From CAYVQZ01 sp964453435 (GTDB lineage: Bacteria > Abyssobacteria > SURF-5), in NCBI GenBank assembly GCA_964453435.1, contig CAYVQZ010000033.1, positions 1 through 56,942 of the forward strand: a DNA stretch of 56,942 nt, written 5' to 3'. Positions 33,184 to 41,403 of this stretch are shown here, in pieces. The position numbers were made by a program, and so were the translations under genes. Each line of letters starts with the position of its first letter. The first letter of the stretch is position 1. The notes beneath the pieces were generated by a model, which was not told the DNA's origin, did not search any database, and saw only the letters and a list, made by a program, of their open reading frames with translations.

Positions 33184-35370
33184 ATGACAAACCCAAAAAG
33201 AGAACGAAAGCAGCGACCGAGAACGCATGAACGGATTGCGCCGTATGTTTTTTTGGCTGCTCTGGTCGCCGTCTCTTACGCAAACACCCTGACCGCAGAC
33301 TTTGTCTACGATGATCACATCGTGCTTGTTGAAAATGTTCCCCTGAGGGACCTGAGAAATATTCCACGGTTCTTTACGGACCCTGCTCATACATCCGCTT
33401 CCTCAATACTTGAGGAAATATACCGCCCCGTACGCGCCACCGTTTTCGCCATTGAATATCGGCTCTGGGGATTGAATCCCGCGGCGTTCCATGCAACAAA
33501 CCTGGTTTTTCACATATTGAATAGCTTCCTGATTTTTCTCTTTCTAAAGCGCCTGTCGGCAACGGCAGCGCCTGCGTTCGCAGCGTCACTGCTTTTTGCC
33601 GCGCATCCCGCACTGACTGAAAATGTCAGCTGGATTTGCAGCCGGTCCGACCTTCTGTGTATGTTCTTCTACCTTCTCGCATTGCTCTCCTATCTCGAAG
33701 GACGCCAACGGGCGGGAAGGGGGAAGACGGTATTTTTCGGGCTCTCGGCATCCGGCGCCTTCCTCGCAATGCTTTCGAAGGAAATGGGTGTCACGTTTCC
33801 GCTGGCGATACTGACAATTGACCTTTGGAAAGACGGCCTGAGACCCTCTCTCAGACGATGGGCCGAATACCTGCCCTTCATAGCTTTCACGGGAATCTAC
33901 ATGATTATCCGGACAAGTGTCGTGAGCCAGTTTGCCCAAAAAGAACCATGGGGGAGCACTCCCTTTGCAACGGCGGGCATAATGGCAAGGGGTTTCACAT
34001 ACTATATCCGCCTCCTCGTCTTCCCTTTCAATCTCACCGTTTTCCCATATGTCGAGCCACGCTTACCACTGACCCACCCCGAGACTCTCGTTGCCATTTC
34101 GCTCGTTCTCGCTTTAATCGGAGGAGCAGTATCCGGTCGCCGCATGTTTCCGCTCGCGTCTCTGGGAGTAACGCTGTTTTTCATCTTGTTGTTGCCGGCT
34201 TCAAACATAGTGCCGATTAAAGCAGTCGTGGGGGACAGGTTTATCTACGTCCCTTCTCTCGGTTTCTTCATCATTGCGGCCGCATTTTTCAGGCGGTTGT
34301 ATACTCCTAGCAGAGCGAAACCAGTGGCAGGAATCCTTTTCGCGGGCGGAGTCACCGCAATCGTGTTCATCCTCGCCGTCAATACGGTGGTTAGAAATGT
34401 CGCCTGGAAAGACAATTTTTCGCTGTTTTACGAGGCGGCTGAGACGTCCCCAAACTATCCCCGTGCCCGAACTGCGCTCGGATGGGTATACGTTCAACAA
34501 GGGGACATAGAAGAAGCGCGGCGCGAGGCCGCTGCCGCACTTCGTGTCGACCCGGCGTACAAGGATGCCCATCTTCTCCTGGGGGCCATTTATTACAAGG
34601 AAGGTCTTTGGAATTTAGCGGAGCGGGAGCTCAAAACGGTGCTTGCCATCGACCCGAAAGATTCACAGGCGAAAAATACGCTGGGATTGGTGTATGAATC
34701 ACAGGGGAAACTCGATGAAGCGCTCGAAATGTTTGAATCCGCTCTCGAAAACAATCCCACAGTTTCGGAATTCTTGAACAATGTCGGAGTCGTGCTTCTG
34801 AAAAAGAAAGACTTCGCTCCAGCGGCTGATTACTTCAGACGAGCGTACAAGGCCAGCTCCGACAACCTCGATGCCGCGCGAAACCTTGCATACGCCCTCA
34901 CGAAAACAGGGAAATTCGGAGAGGCCGTCGGTCTTCTCCTCGAAATTCTGGCTCAGATCCCTGGCGACGTCGAGTCATTGATTCTCCTCGGACACGCATA
35001 TACCGAGTCCGGTCAACACGAGCTGGCAATCCGAACCTATCAGCAAGCTCTAACAAAGGACCCCCTCAACAATCGCTCCTCGAGATCCCTCGCGAATCTG
35101 TATATCGATATCGGGCAGTACGAGAAAGCGGCCGCACTCTGCAGGAATATCCTCACACGGTACCCCGCCTCCACCGACCATCATGTTTTGCTTGCCCGGG
35201 CCCTCGAGAAGCTTGGTCATCTCGACGCCGCGCTCACGCAGTTGCGAATTGCCGCCAAGTTGCGACCCGCCGATCAGGGCATCCAATCCAGCTTGGCGCG
35301 CCTCCAAGCGGACGTAAACAATCAACCCAAAGACCCGGGTTCCGGTTCCCGGGAAAAGGCGCATCCCTGA
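33184..35370 (+). CDS. TMTC-like membrane glycosyltransferase with long TPR array
   Basis: The 728-residue protein has the layout of its paralogue at 26642: first loop LTADFVYDDHIVL, then EEIYRPVRATVFAIEYRLWG and HPALTENVSWICSRSDLL. About ten transmembrane segments follow, and then a TPR array from about residue 430 to 715. The array is roughly twice as long as in the paralogue. Repeats such as DPKDSQAKNTLGLVYESQGK and NLDAARNLAYALTKTGK are clear. ATG 33184 is chosen because the upstream 15 codons, from GTG 33139, look unconserved. The TPRs probably face the outside and bind the acceptor protein. Confidence 0.8.
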   Translation: MTNPKRERKQRPRTHERIAPYVFLAALVAVSYANTLTADFVYDDHIVLVENVPLRDLRNIPRFFTDPAHTSASSILEEIYRPVRATVFAIEYRLWGLNPAAFHATNLVFHILNSFLIFLFLKRLSATAAPAFAASLLFAAHPALTENVSWICSRSDLLCMFFYLLALLSYLEGRQRAGRGKTVFFGLSASGAFLAMLSKEMGVTFPLAILTIDLWKDGLRPSLRRWAEYLPFIAFTGIYMIIRTSVVSQFAQKEPWGSTPFATAGIMARGFTYYIRLLVFPFNLTVFPYVEPRLPLTHPETLVAISLVLALIGGAVSGRRMFPLASLGVTLFFILLLPASNIVPIKAVVGDRFIYVPSLGFFIIAAAFFRRLYTPSRAKPVAGILFAGGVTAIVFILAVNTVVRNVAWKDNFSLFYEAAETSPNYPRARTALGWVYVQQGDIEEARREAAAALRVDPAYKDAHLLLGAIYYKEGLWNLAERELKTVLAIDPKDSQAKNTLGLVYESQGKLDEALEMFESALENNPTVSEFLNNVGVVLLKKKDFAPAADYFRRAYKASSDNLDAARNLAYALTKTGKFGEAVGLLLEILAQIPGDVESLILLGHAYTESGQHELAIRTYQQALTKDPLNNRSSRSLANLYIDIGQYEKAAALCRNILTRYPASTDHHVLLARALEKLGHLDAALTQLRIAAKLRPADQGIQSSLARLQADVNNQPKDPGSGSREKAHP

Positions 35371-35402
35371 TATAGAAGAGCGCTCCCCGCCTTCGCCGAC
35401 CC

Positions 35403-35873
35403 TTAGTGTTCGTGCTCGGCGAAGTACGCGGCCTTGAATTCGCTCAGGAGGGAACGAAGTTTTTCCACGTTCCCAAGGTCGGTTGTCTGCTTTGCCTTCA
35501 TTGCGTAAACGAGCATTTCGTGCAACAGCCTCAACTTTTTCATGTAAGCCGAGTGGCCCTCCTTGTCACTTTCCCCAACCGGTTTGATGCGTTGTGTCAT
35601 GAAGTATTGCGAGACAATCTCCTGAAGCTGGTTTGCGTGGTCCTCCTTATTCTGCACCCAGCGCACCATTTGGTTGTAATTCAATGGCTTCTCTTTTGAC
35701 AGTTCAATAATCTGGTTCATCGACTTTTCAATCGTCCGCGCGTGCTCTGCAATCATCGATATCCGAGCTTCGTCGTCATAAATGCCGCACGGTATTTCGC
35801 AATGGGCGAAAACCGGCAGCGTCATAGCAACGGATAAAACCAGAACTCCTGCAAGAAAAGAAATCGCTCTCAT
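35403..35873 (-). CDS. sodN: nickel superoxide dismutase with Sec-type signal peptide
   Basis: The 156-residue precursor begins with a typical signal peptide (basic start, hydrophobic LAGVLVLSVAM, cleavage after VFA). Cleavage would leave His24 as residue 1 of the mature chain HCEIPCGIY, which matches the nickel hook HCxxPCGxY: His1, Cys2 and Cys6 bind nickel. The helical remainder has the usual length and the QNKEDHANQLQEIV region. The hook is complete, so the enzyme should disproportionate superoxide in the periplasm or outside. Classical Streptomyces NiSOD is matured by a dedicated peptidase (SodX); no sodX gene lies here, and a signal peptidase would do the same job. AAAGGAG precedes the ATG. 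Confidence 0.92.
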   Translation of the reverse strand: MRAISFLAGVLVLSVAMTLPVFAHCEIPCGIYDDEARISMIAEHARTIEKSMNQIIELSKEKPLNYNQMVRWVQNKEDHANQLQEIVSQYFMTQRIKPVGESDKEGHSAYMKKLRLLHEMLVYAMKAKQTTDLGNVEKLRSLLSEFKAAYFAEHEH

Positions 35874-36154
35874 TCCTAACTCCTTTCACTTTACTTGCTA
35901 AATTCCCTCCTCAAAATAGCCAGAGGAACTTTTAAGCCCTACAGAGAGTGAGAAAACTGAAGTTTCTTCCGCCTCACCCTGTTCTTCCCCCTTGAAAAAT
36001 CCACATTTGAATATAACATTCTGATGAAAGTTGGCTAGCCCTCTATCATTTGGTCAACATGGGCAGGTGTCAGCATGACCGTGGAAGTGGCGGGGTGAGC
36101 TTTAGACAGGTCGAGAAAGAATGACGCACGCGTCGTGTCTGATTCCAAGCCTCT

Positions 36155-37714
36155 TTAGACCTTGAAATCACGGTCTTTCCAGTAGGGTGCCCGGATTTCC
36201 TTTTTCAAGACCTTTCCGGTATCCGTTTTGGGCAAATCATCGACGAAGTCTACCGACCGCGGAATTTTGTATCCCGCTAAGTGTTTCCGGCAATAGTCAA
36301 CTATTTCCGCATCGCTGGCCGATTTTCCCCCCTTGAGTACGACCACTGCTTTCACCGATTCTCCCCATTCTTCATCGGGAATACCAATCACGGCGGCCTC
36401 GAGGATTTTCGGATGCCGGTACAGCACAGCCTCAATCTCGGCGGGATAGATATTCTCTCCCCCACTTATGATCATATCGATCTTTCGGTCAACGAGATAG
36501 TAATATCCGGCTTCGTCAACATAGGCCATATCGCCACTGTAAAACCAACCGTTTCTGAACCATCTCGTTGTGGATTCCGCGTCCCGGTAGTAGCCTTTTG
36601 CCCTCTCAATCGGAGCTCCCTCCAGCGGGCGCGAAATAAGCTGGCCAATCACGCCTCGCGGCGCCTCGTTACCCTCGTCGTCCACAAGTTTGATTTCCAT
36701 CGTGGGAAGCGCCCTGCCCACCGAGCCTGGTCGCTGCAATTGCTCCTCCGGGGAAAGATAGGTCACCACACCCACCTCGGTGCCGCCGTAGAACTCATGC
36801 AGCCCTGCGCTCGTGAAATTCTTTACAATCCACTGTTTCGTGGAAAATGGCAGCGGGGCCGAAGATTGAATAAAGCATTTCATCGAAGAAGTATCATACT
36901 TCTCGAATGTTTCTCGCGGCAGGTTCTTCAACCTGTTAAACATGGTCGGAACCATGGACGACATTGTCGCTTTGTATTTTTCTATCAAGCGCAACATCTC
37001 TTCGGGATCAAAGCGTTCCATGATGACAATTGTTTGTCCACTATAATGCCCGATACTGGCGCTGCTGATTGCATTCGCATGAAACAGCGGCATTGTCAAC
37101 AATTGGATATCATTTCCGGTCACATTGAAAATGGCAGAAAGCGACATTTCCTTCAGTTCCCAGTTTCCGTGAGGATTGACGGCGCCTTTTGGAAAACCGG
37201 TTGTGCCGGATGTATACCCGATGTAGAAAGGGTCGTGAGGCCCGTTTTCTATTCCGGCGGGCACAGACGATGAATCGGCCAAAAGGTCCTCATAGGAACG
37301 CATTCCCTTGGGCCCGTCACCGTCAAGATACACGCAATGGTCAGATATGACATTGGGAAGATCACCCCGTATCTCGCGAAGCTTTTTGGAGAACTCTTCA
37401 CATACGACGACCGCAGACGACTCGGAGTTGGCGATAATGTACTTCATCTCCTCGGCTGCGAGCCGCCAGTTCACCGGCACAAGCGTCATACCGGCCCTGC
37501 TCAGGCCGTAGGTAATCTCCAAGTATTCGGTTCGGTTTCTGAGGATCACAGCCACCTTCTCGCGGGGGCGGATTCCAAGCCCCACTATCGCGTTCGCAAA
37601 GCGTGTCGCCCGCTCATTGAGCTCGGCATAGGATGTTACCCTGTCTTTGAATAGAACAGCCGGCTTATCGGGAAACGCTTCTGCGTTGTTCTGTAACTTT
37701 CTTCCAAGGTCCAT
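36155..37714 (-). CDS. acyl-CoA synthetase (AMP-forming)
   Basis: The 519-residue ligase activates a carboxylic acid to an adenylate and then a CoA thioester. The phosphate-binding loop is YTSGTTGFPKGA near residue 165. Motif A5 reads EFYGGTEVG, A7 WFYSGDMAYV, A8 DRKIDMIISGGENIYP, and A10 carries the catalytic Lys in PKTDTGKVLKKE. The sequence resembles fatty-acid or aryl acid ligases of the FadD/DltE-neighbour group; the pocket cannot be read reliably. The gene stands alone, with a 15-bp palindrome at 37851-37865 about 135 bp upstream that might be an operator. Confidence 0.9.
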   Translation of the reverse strand: MDLGRKLQNNAEAFPDKPAVLFKDRVTSYAELNERATRFANAIVGLGIRPREKVAVILRNRTEYLEITYGLSRAGMTLVPVNWRLAAEEMKYIIANSESSAVVVCEEFSKKLREIRGDLPNVISDHCVYLDGDGPKGMRSYEDLLADSSSVPAGIENGPHDPFYIGYTSGTTGFPKGAVNPHGNWELKEMSLSAIFNVTGNDIQLLTMPLFHANAISSASIGHYSGQTIVIMERFDPEEMLRLIEKYKATMSSMVPTMFNRLKNLPRETFEKYDTSSMKCFIQSSAPLPFSTKQWIVKNFTSAGLHEFYGGTEVGVVTYLSPEEQLQRPGSVGRALPTMEIKLVDDEGNEAPRGVIGQLISRPLEGAPIERAKGYYRDAESTTRWFRNGWFYSGDMAYVDEAGYYYLVDRKIDMIISGGENIYPAEIEAVLYRHPKILEAAVIGIPDEEWGESVKAVVVLKGGKSASDAEIVDYCRKHLAGYKIPRSVDFVDDLPKTDTGKVLKKEIRAPYWKDRDFKV

Positions 37715-37850
37715 CCTTCAATTTCCTCACAGCCGAAAAATGCAACCGCATTTTTCGATACATTTTAGCCAGAGATAAACCATGATTCAAACGGATAGTT
37801 TTTTTTGAAGTGAATTTTATCTGTGTCCAATTACTAGCGATGGTTGGCGC

Positions 37851-37865
37851 CAGGAATATTTCCTG
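37851..37865. promoter_or_regulatory. 15-bp inverted repeat upstream of the acyl-CoA ligase
   Basis: CAGGAA-TAT-TTCCTG is a perfect inverted repeat with a 3-bp centre, in the spacer between the divergently placed neighbours. It may be a repressor operator, but position and regulator are unproven. Confidence 0.3.
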
Positions 37866-37961
37866 CGGAATCCGCGCACTGTCTGTCTTGAGCCAATAGC
37901 GCCGGAAACAGCGAAACCTCTGTTATTTGCTCATTAAGATGCGTTCGCTTTGTATTCTCGA

Positions 37962-38984
37962 CTATGTGGAGGGGACCATAGACCCGACGCTCTCTTCATC
38001 TCCTCTGCCGATTGTTTCTTGAACAATTTCATGCACGTGCTTTGCAGCGGCAGACCTGTTTTTCAAAAAGATGAACTGAAGAAATTTCCCCTCGCTTTTG
38101 ATTCCAAGAATATCGACCAGGAATCTCTTTTGCAGTTTTGCTTTGTCGAGTTCATCCAAATTCCAGTGTTTGAATCTCGTTCTGAACAGCTTGCGAAAGG
38201 CAAAGAACATCCGCCGGTCAGTAAGAATCAGGTATCCTTTTCGGTTCCTTCCGCATCCTTTCACTTTGCGCACGTGACATAGCAAAGATACCCGAATCCG
38301 TTCATTCTTCGAAAGTTCTTCGTCGAACGGTTCCTCGATGTGATCGGGCAATCCTTGTCTGACCTCGGCCCTGCCTTCACCCGTAAATATTGAAAACAGC
38401 TTCACGGGAATGGCTTTCAGAATCAACAGGGCTCCGCGCCAGAGACCCGGCCCGAACCAGATGAGCAGGATAAGAAACAAAAGCGCCAGCACAAAAGAAA
38501 TGGAAGGATGAGAGAGCACAAGCACGGAAAACCCCACAACCCCAATGTCCTCTGCCACACTGACTGCCATATTCGAGAAGGGCTCCGGACTTGTGTTCAC
38601 AATCAACCTCGTTCCCGCTTTCGCAGTGTGCGTGGCCAAGGCAAGGCTTGCGCCAAACAAACCCGCCAGCGCTTCAACCGACGGGTCAGCCTCGCCAATA
38701 ACAGTCAGGGAAATCAACGCGGCGCCAAAAGGTCTGATGAGCGTGTGAACGCTGTCCCAAAGACTGTCGAAACCGGGAATCTTGTCGGCGGCAAACTCGC
38801 ACAGGTACAAAGCGATTGCGACAATGATAAGCAAATCGTTGTCGAATGCATCGAATTCCCGTGGAAGCCCGGTGATCATATTGAACTTTGTCACGAGTCC
38901 TACAACCGCCACTGTGGCATAGAGGTTGATTCCCGAGGTCATCGACAATCCCATTACGCTGCTGAGTTTCGCAAGTGCATCCAT
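37962..38984 (-). CDS. DUF4126-family membrane protein with PH-like C-terminal domain
   Basis: The 340-residue protein starts with a DUF4126 membrane domain (about residues 1-185, six or so segments; SGINLYATVAVVGL, and FGASLALATHTAKAGTRL near residue 113). A soluble part (about 215-330) follows with the pattern of a PH/GRAM-like domain: GYLILTDRRMFFAF. GAAAGGGG stands before the ATG. DUF4126 proteins are of unknown function; the added domain suggests membrane-lipid or protein contact. Confidence 0.75.
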   Translation of the reverse strand: MDALAKLSSVMGLSMTSGINLYATVAVVGLVTKFNMITGLPREFDAFDNDLLIIVAIALYLCEFAADKIPGFDSLWDSVHTLIRPFGAALISLTVIGEADPSVEALAGLFGASLALATHTAKAGTRLIVNTSPEPFSNMAVSVAEDIGVVGFSVLVLSHPSISFVLALLFLILLIWFGPGLWRGALLILKAIPVKLFSIFTGEGRAEVRQGLPDHIEEPFDEELSKNERIRVSLLCHVRKVKGCGRNRKGYLILTDRRMFFAFRKLFRTRFKHWNLDELDKAKLQKRFLVDILGIKSEGKFLQFIFLKNRSAAAKHVHEIVQETIGRGDEESVGSMVPST

Positions 38985-39811
38985 TTCGGACCCCTTTCTT
39001 CACAGGCCGCAAAAGAATGTGCGCTCCATGCCCGTCATTCCCAATACCTTATCTGCGCAAGCTATTCCTTTTACGCGCCGGATGCCGTTTGTATTCTACG
39101 GATAATCGGTTGTCGTTGCAAGAAAAAATTTACCGTCCCGGCTGCTCCCCAACAATGACGGTAGCAGAGACCTCCCCCTTCACCTTGGCGCCGACACAAT
39201 CCAATGGCATAATGCCATTAAAGTTCTCGAACAATGCCACACCGGCATGATTACGCCGGAAATATTCTCGGAGACCGGAGAACACGCCTTTCTGAGCAAA
39301 GATCAATTGAGATTGCCGGGAGACGGATGACGAAAGAGTCCGGAGTCCGTTCGATTCGAGGGAGGCTCACCATTGCTGCCTTTGCTCATTCCCCTCCCCG
39401 AATGTTCCCGCCGCCTTCAACCTCACAACCCCATTTATCATTTGCAGTATTTCATGTTTTATGGTATAAGTGGGTTGCATCTGTCATCAGTTGGGAGCCG
39501 GGGTGCAGAAGAAGCGTTCAAAGCCAAGCTTTCGTTCCTGTCCTTTTCCGCTTCCTGTATCCTTCTGTCCAGCCTTTTGTTGTCAGTTGCCGGAAAAACT
39601 GAAGGTGTGAGTCGGCAGGTATTCTCTGCGCTACCTCCGGTCAGGATGCGGAGGTGGCATCGCGCGGCAACGAAAAACAGCCAATCGGGAAGGTCAGCGC
39701 ATTATCTGTTTCTGAAACAAAAAGATTTGCGATTTTGCGTTGATGGTGTTCTATTTTCGTTCGCCGCCGGCTTTTACGGGGTTATAGAACGTGGAAGAGG
39801 AGGCCAATCCA
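38985..39811. other. 827-bp spacer upstream of the corrinoid methyltransferase operon
   Basis: No convincing gene is seen. Two structured sites stand out. One is a perfect 17-bp palindrome AATGGCAT-A-ATGCCATT (39203-39219). The other is a 9-bp stem with one G-U pair (CTACCTCCG 39631-39639, CGGAGGTGG 39649-39657). A frame of about 75 codons ending at 39330 (containing IQWHNAIKVLEQCHTGMI) is open but has no start codon or ribosome site. The long leader may contain regulation of the methyltransferases. Confidence 0.4.
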
Positions 39812-40606
39812 GTGCTCGTCGTCGGGGAGAGAATCAATACGAGCCGCAAATCGGTCGCTGAAGCGACGGAGCGTCGCGACACCGATTTTATAATCAAGGA
39901 AGCCAAATCACAGCTTGAAACCGGCGCACATCTCATTGACGTAAATGCGGGCACCTTCGCGGAACGGGAAAGAGAAAACCTGTTGTGGCTTGTCGAGGTA
40001 ATCCGCAGTGACATAAAGGCGCCGCTTTGCATAGACAGTTCAGACCCGGGGGTTGTCGCCGAGGCGTTGCAGCTCTGCGGCGAGGAAACGATGATAAATT
40101 CCATTAGTTCCGAGACGGATAAGTACTCGGCAATGCTTCCTCTCGTCAAAGAGTCCAAATGCAAAGTGGTCGCTCTGTGCCTCGATGACGAAGGTATTCC
40201 TGCTGACCTCGAACAAAAAGTGAGAGTTGCATTTCGGCTTGTCGAAAACCTCATCGGCGACGGAATAGAGGCCGACAAAATCTATGTGGACCCACTCGTG
40301 ATGGCGATCAGCACGAACCAGGACGGCGGCGTGATAACGCTGCAGACCATCGGCAAGATTCGCAAAGAATATCCGGACGTTCATATTATCTGCGGTGTGA
40401 GCAATGTCTCTTTTGGCGTTCCGGTGCGGTCACTGCTGAACCGTACCTTTCTTGCCATGGCGATGACGGTCGGGTTGGACGCCGTGATCCTCGACCCGTT
40501 GAACAAACAGATGATGGCGAGTCTTGCAGCCGCAAATGCGCTTTTGGGCAAAGATGCCTTCTGTAGCGAATATATTGCGGCTTACAGAACAAAAAAATTG
40601 GAGTAG
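39812..40606 (+). CDS. methyltetrahydrofolate:corrinoid methyltransferase (MtgA/MtvA-like)
   Basis: The 264-residue protein is a pterin-binding TIM barrel of the DHPS/AcsE type: start VGERINTSRKS, then HLIDVNAGTF near residue 47 and LCIDSSDPGVV near residue 76. Asp and Asn residues at these strand ends hold the pterin. It would move a methyl group between the corrinoid protein and tetrahydrofolate. I chose GTG 39812 because AGAGGAGG lies 9 bp before it; a GTG seven codons earlier is possible. It heads the trio with the corrinoid protein (40697) and the MttB-like gene (41404). Confidence 0.85.
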   Translation: MLVVGERINTSRKSVAEATERRDTDFIIKEAKSQLETGAHLIDVNAGTFAERERENLLWLVEVIRSDIKAPLCIDSSDPGVVAEALQLCGEETMINSISSETDKYSAMLPLVKESKCKVVALCLDDEGIPADLEQKVRVAFRLVENLIGDGIEADKIYVDPLVMAISTNQDGGVITLQTIGKIRKEYPDVHIICGVSNVSFGVPVRSLLNRTFLAMAMTVGLDAVILDPLNKQMMASLAAANALLGKDAFCSEYIAAYRTKKLE

Positions 40607-40696
40607 TCAAGGGAGAGGCAATCGAGAGACAGATACACAGCCACGTAGAACTGTAAAATTCCGAAAAAAATTCTGACTGAGGGGAAGGAGCAAGGA

Positions 40697-41359
40697 ATGG
40701 TCGATTTGAAAGAGCTTTCGGAAATTCTCCAACAAGGCGATGCGGAGAAGGTTAGGGAGCTAACCAATCAAGCAATTGCAGACGGCCTGTCGCCGCAACA
40801 GATTCTCTCCGAGGGTCTTATCGCGGGGATGGACGTGGTCGGCATGAAGTTTAAGGAAGGCGAACTCTTTCTTCCCGAAGTCCTGAGTGTAGCGAGAGCC
40901 ATGCATGCCGGTCTGGATGCCCTGCGACCGAAATTGGCCGAAACCGGCGCCAAAATGGTGGGTAAAATTGTGCTTGGAACAGTGAAGGGCGATCTTCACG
41001 ATATCGGAAAGAACCTTGTCAGCATGATGCTCGAAGGCGCCGGTTTCGAGGTGATTGACTTGGGAATAGACGTTTCTCCGGAGAAATTTGTCGAGGCCGC
41101 CCAAGAGGACGACGTCGATATCGTAGGATTGTCCGCTCTGCTCTCGACAACAATGCCGAAAATGAGGGAGACAATCAACGCGCTCCACGAGGCGGGTCTG
41201 AGCGGACGGATAAAAACAATGGTTGGCGGGGCGCCGGTAACTCGGAAGTACGCGGAGGAGATTGGCGCTGATGGCTATGGAGACAATGCTGCGGCCGCCG
41301 TCGACACGGCCCGGAGGCTTATGGGAAAAACCGACGTCTCGTGGCGCAGGGAAAATTGA
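40697..41359 (+). CDS. corrinoid methyl-carrier protein (MtgC/MttC family)
   Basis: The 220-residue protein has a helical cap (about residues 1-85) and a B12-binding Rossmann domain with the cobalt-ligand motif GDLHDIGKNLV near residue 100. Further B12 contacts are in VGLSALLSTTMP and VGGAPVT. Such proteins carry the methyl group between the substrate methyltransferase (MT1) and the pterin methyltransferase (MT2). It stands between those two genes in the usual order. A GGGGAAGGAG site stands upstream of the ATG. Confidence 0.95.
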   Translation: MVDLKELSEILQQGDAEKVRELTNQAIADGLSPQQILSEGLIAGMDVVGMKFKEGELFLPEVLSVARAMHAGLDALRPKLAETGAKMVGKIVLGTVKGDLHDIGKNLVSMMLEGAGFEVIDLGIDVSPEKFVEAAQEDDVDIVGLSALLSTTMPKMRETINALHEAGLSGRIKTMVGGAPVTRKYAEEIGADGYGDNAAAAVDTARRLMGKTDVSWRREN

Positions 41360-41403
41360 AATCAACGAACCTTGAACAGCAAGAACCACCGGAGTGACGG
41401 AAT

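Noticed and set aside
36281..37273. A 330-codon plus-strand frame
   Set aside because: It is fully antisense to the acyl-CoA ligase, whose motifs are all intact.
39103..39330. An open frame of about 75 codons with plausible protein-like text
   Set aside because: It has no start codon, no ribosome site and no family I recognise; noted only as a possible remnant.
39460..39680. A possible cobalamin riboswitch before the corrinoid operon
   Set aside because: The B12 box and the conserved core elements of the cobalamin family are not recognisable; only isolated hairpins are.
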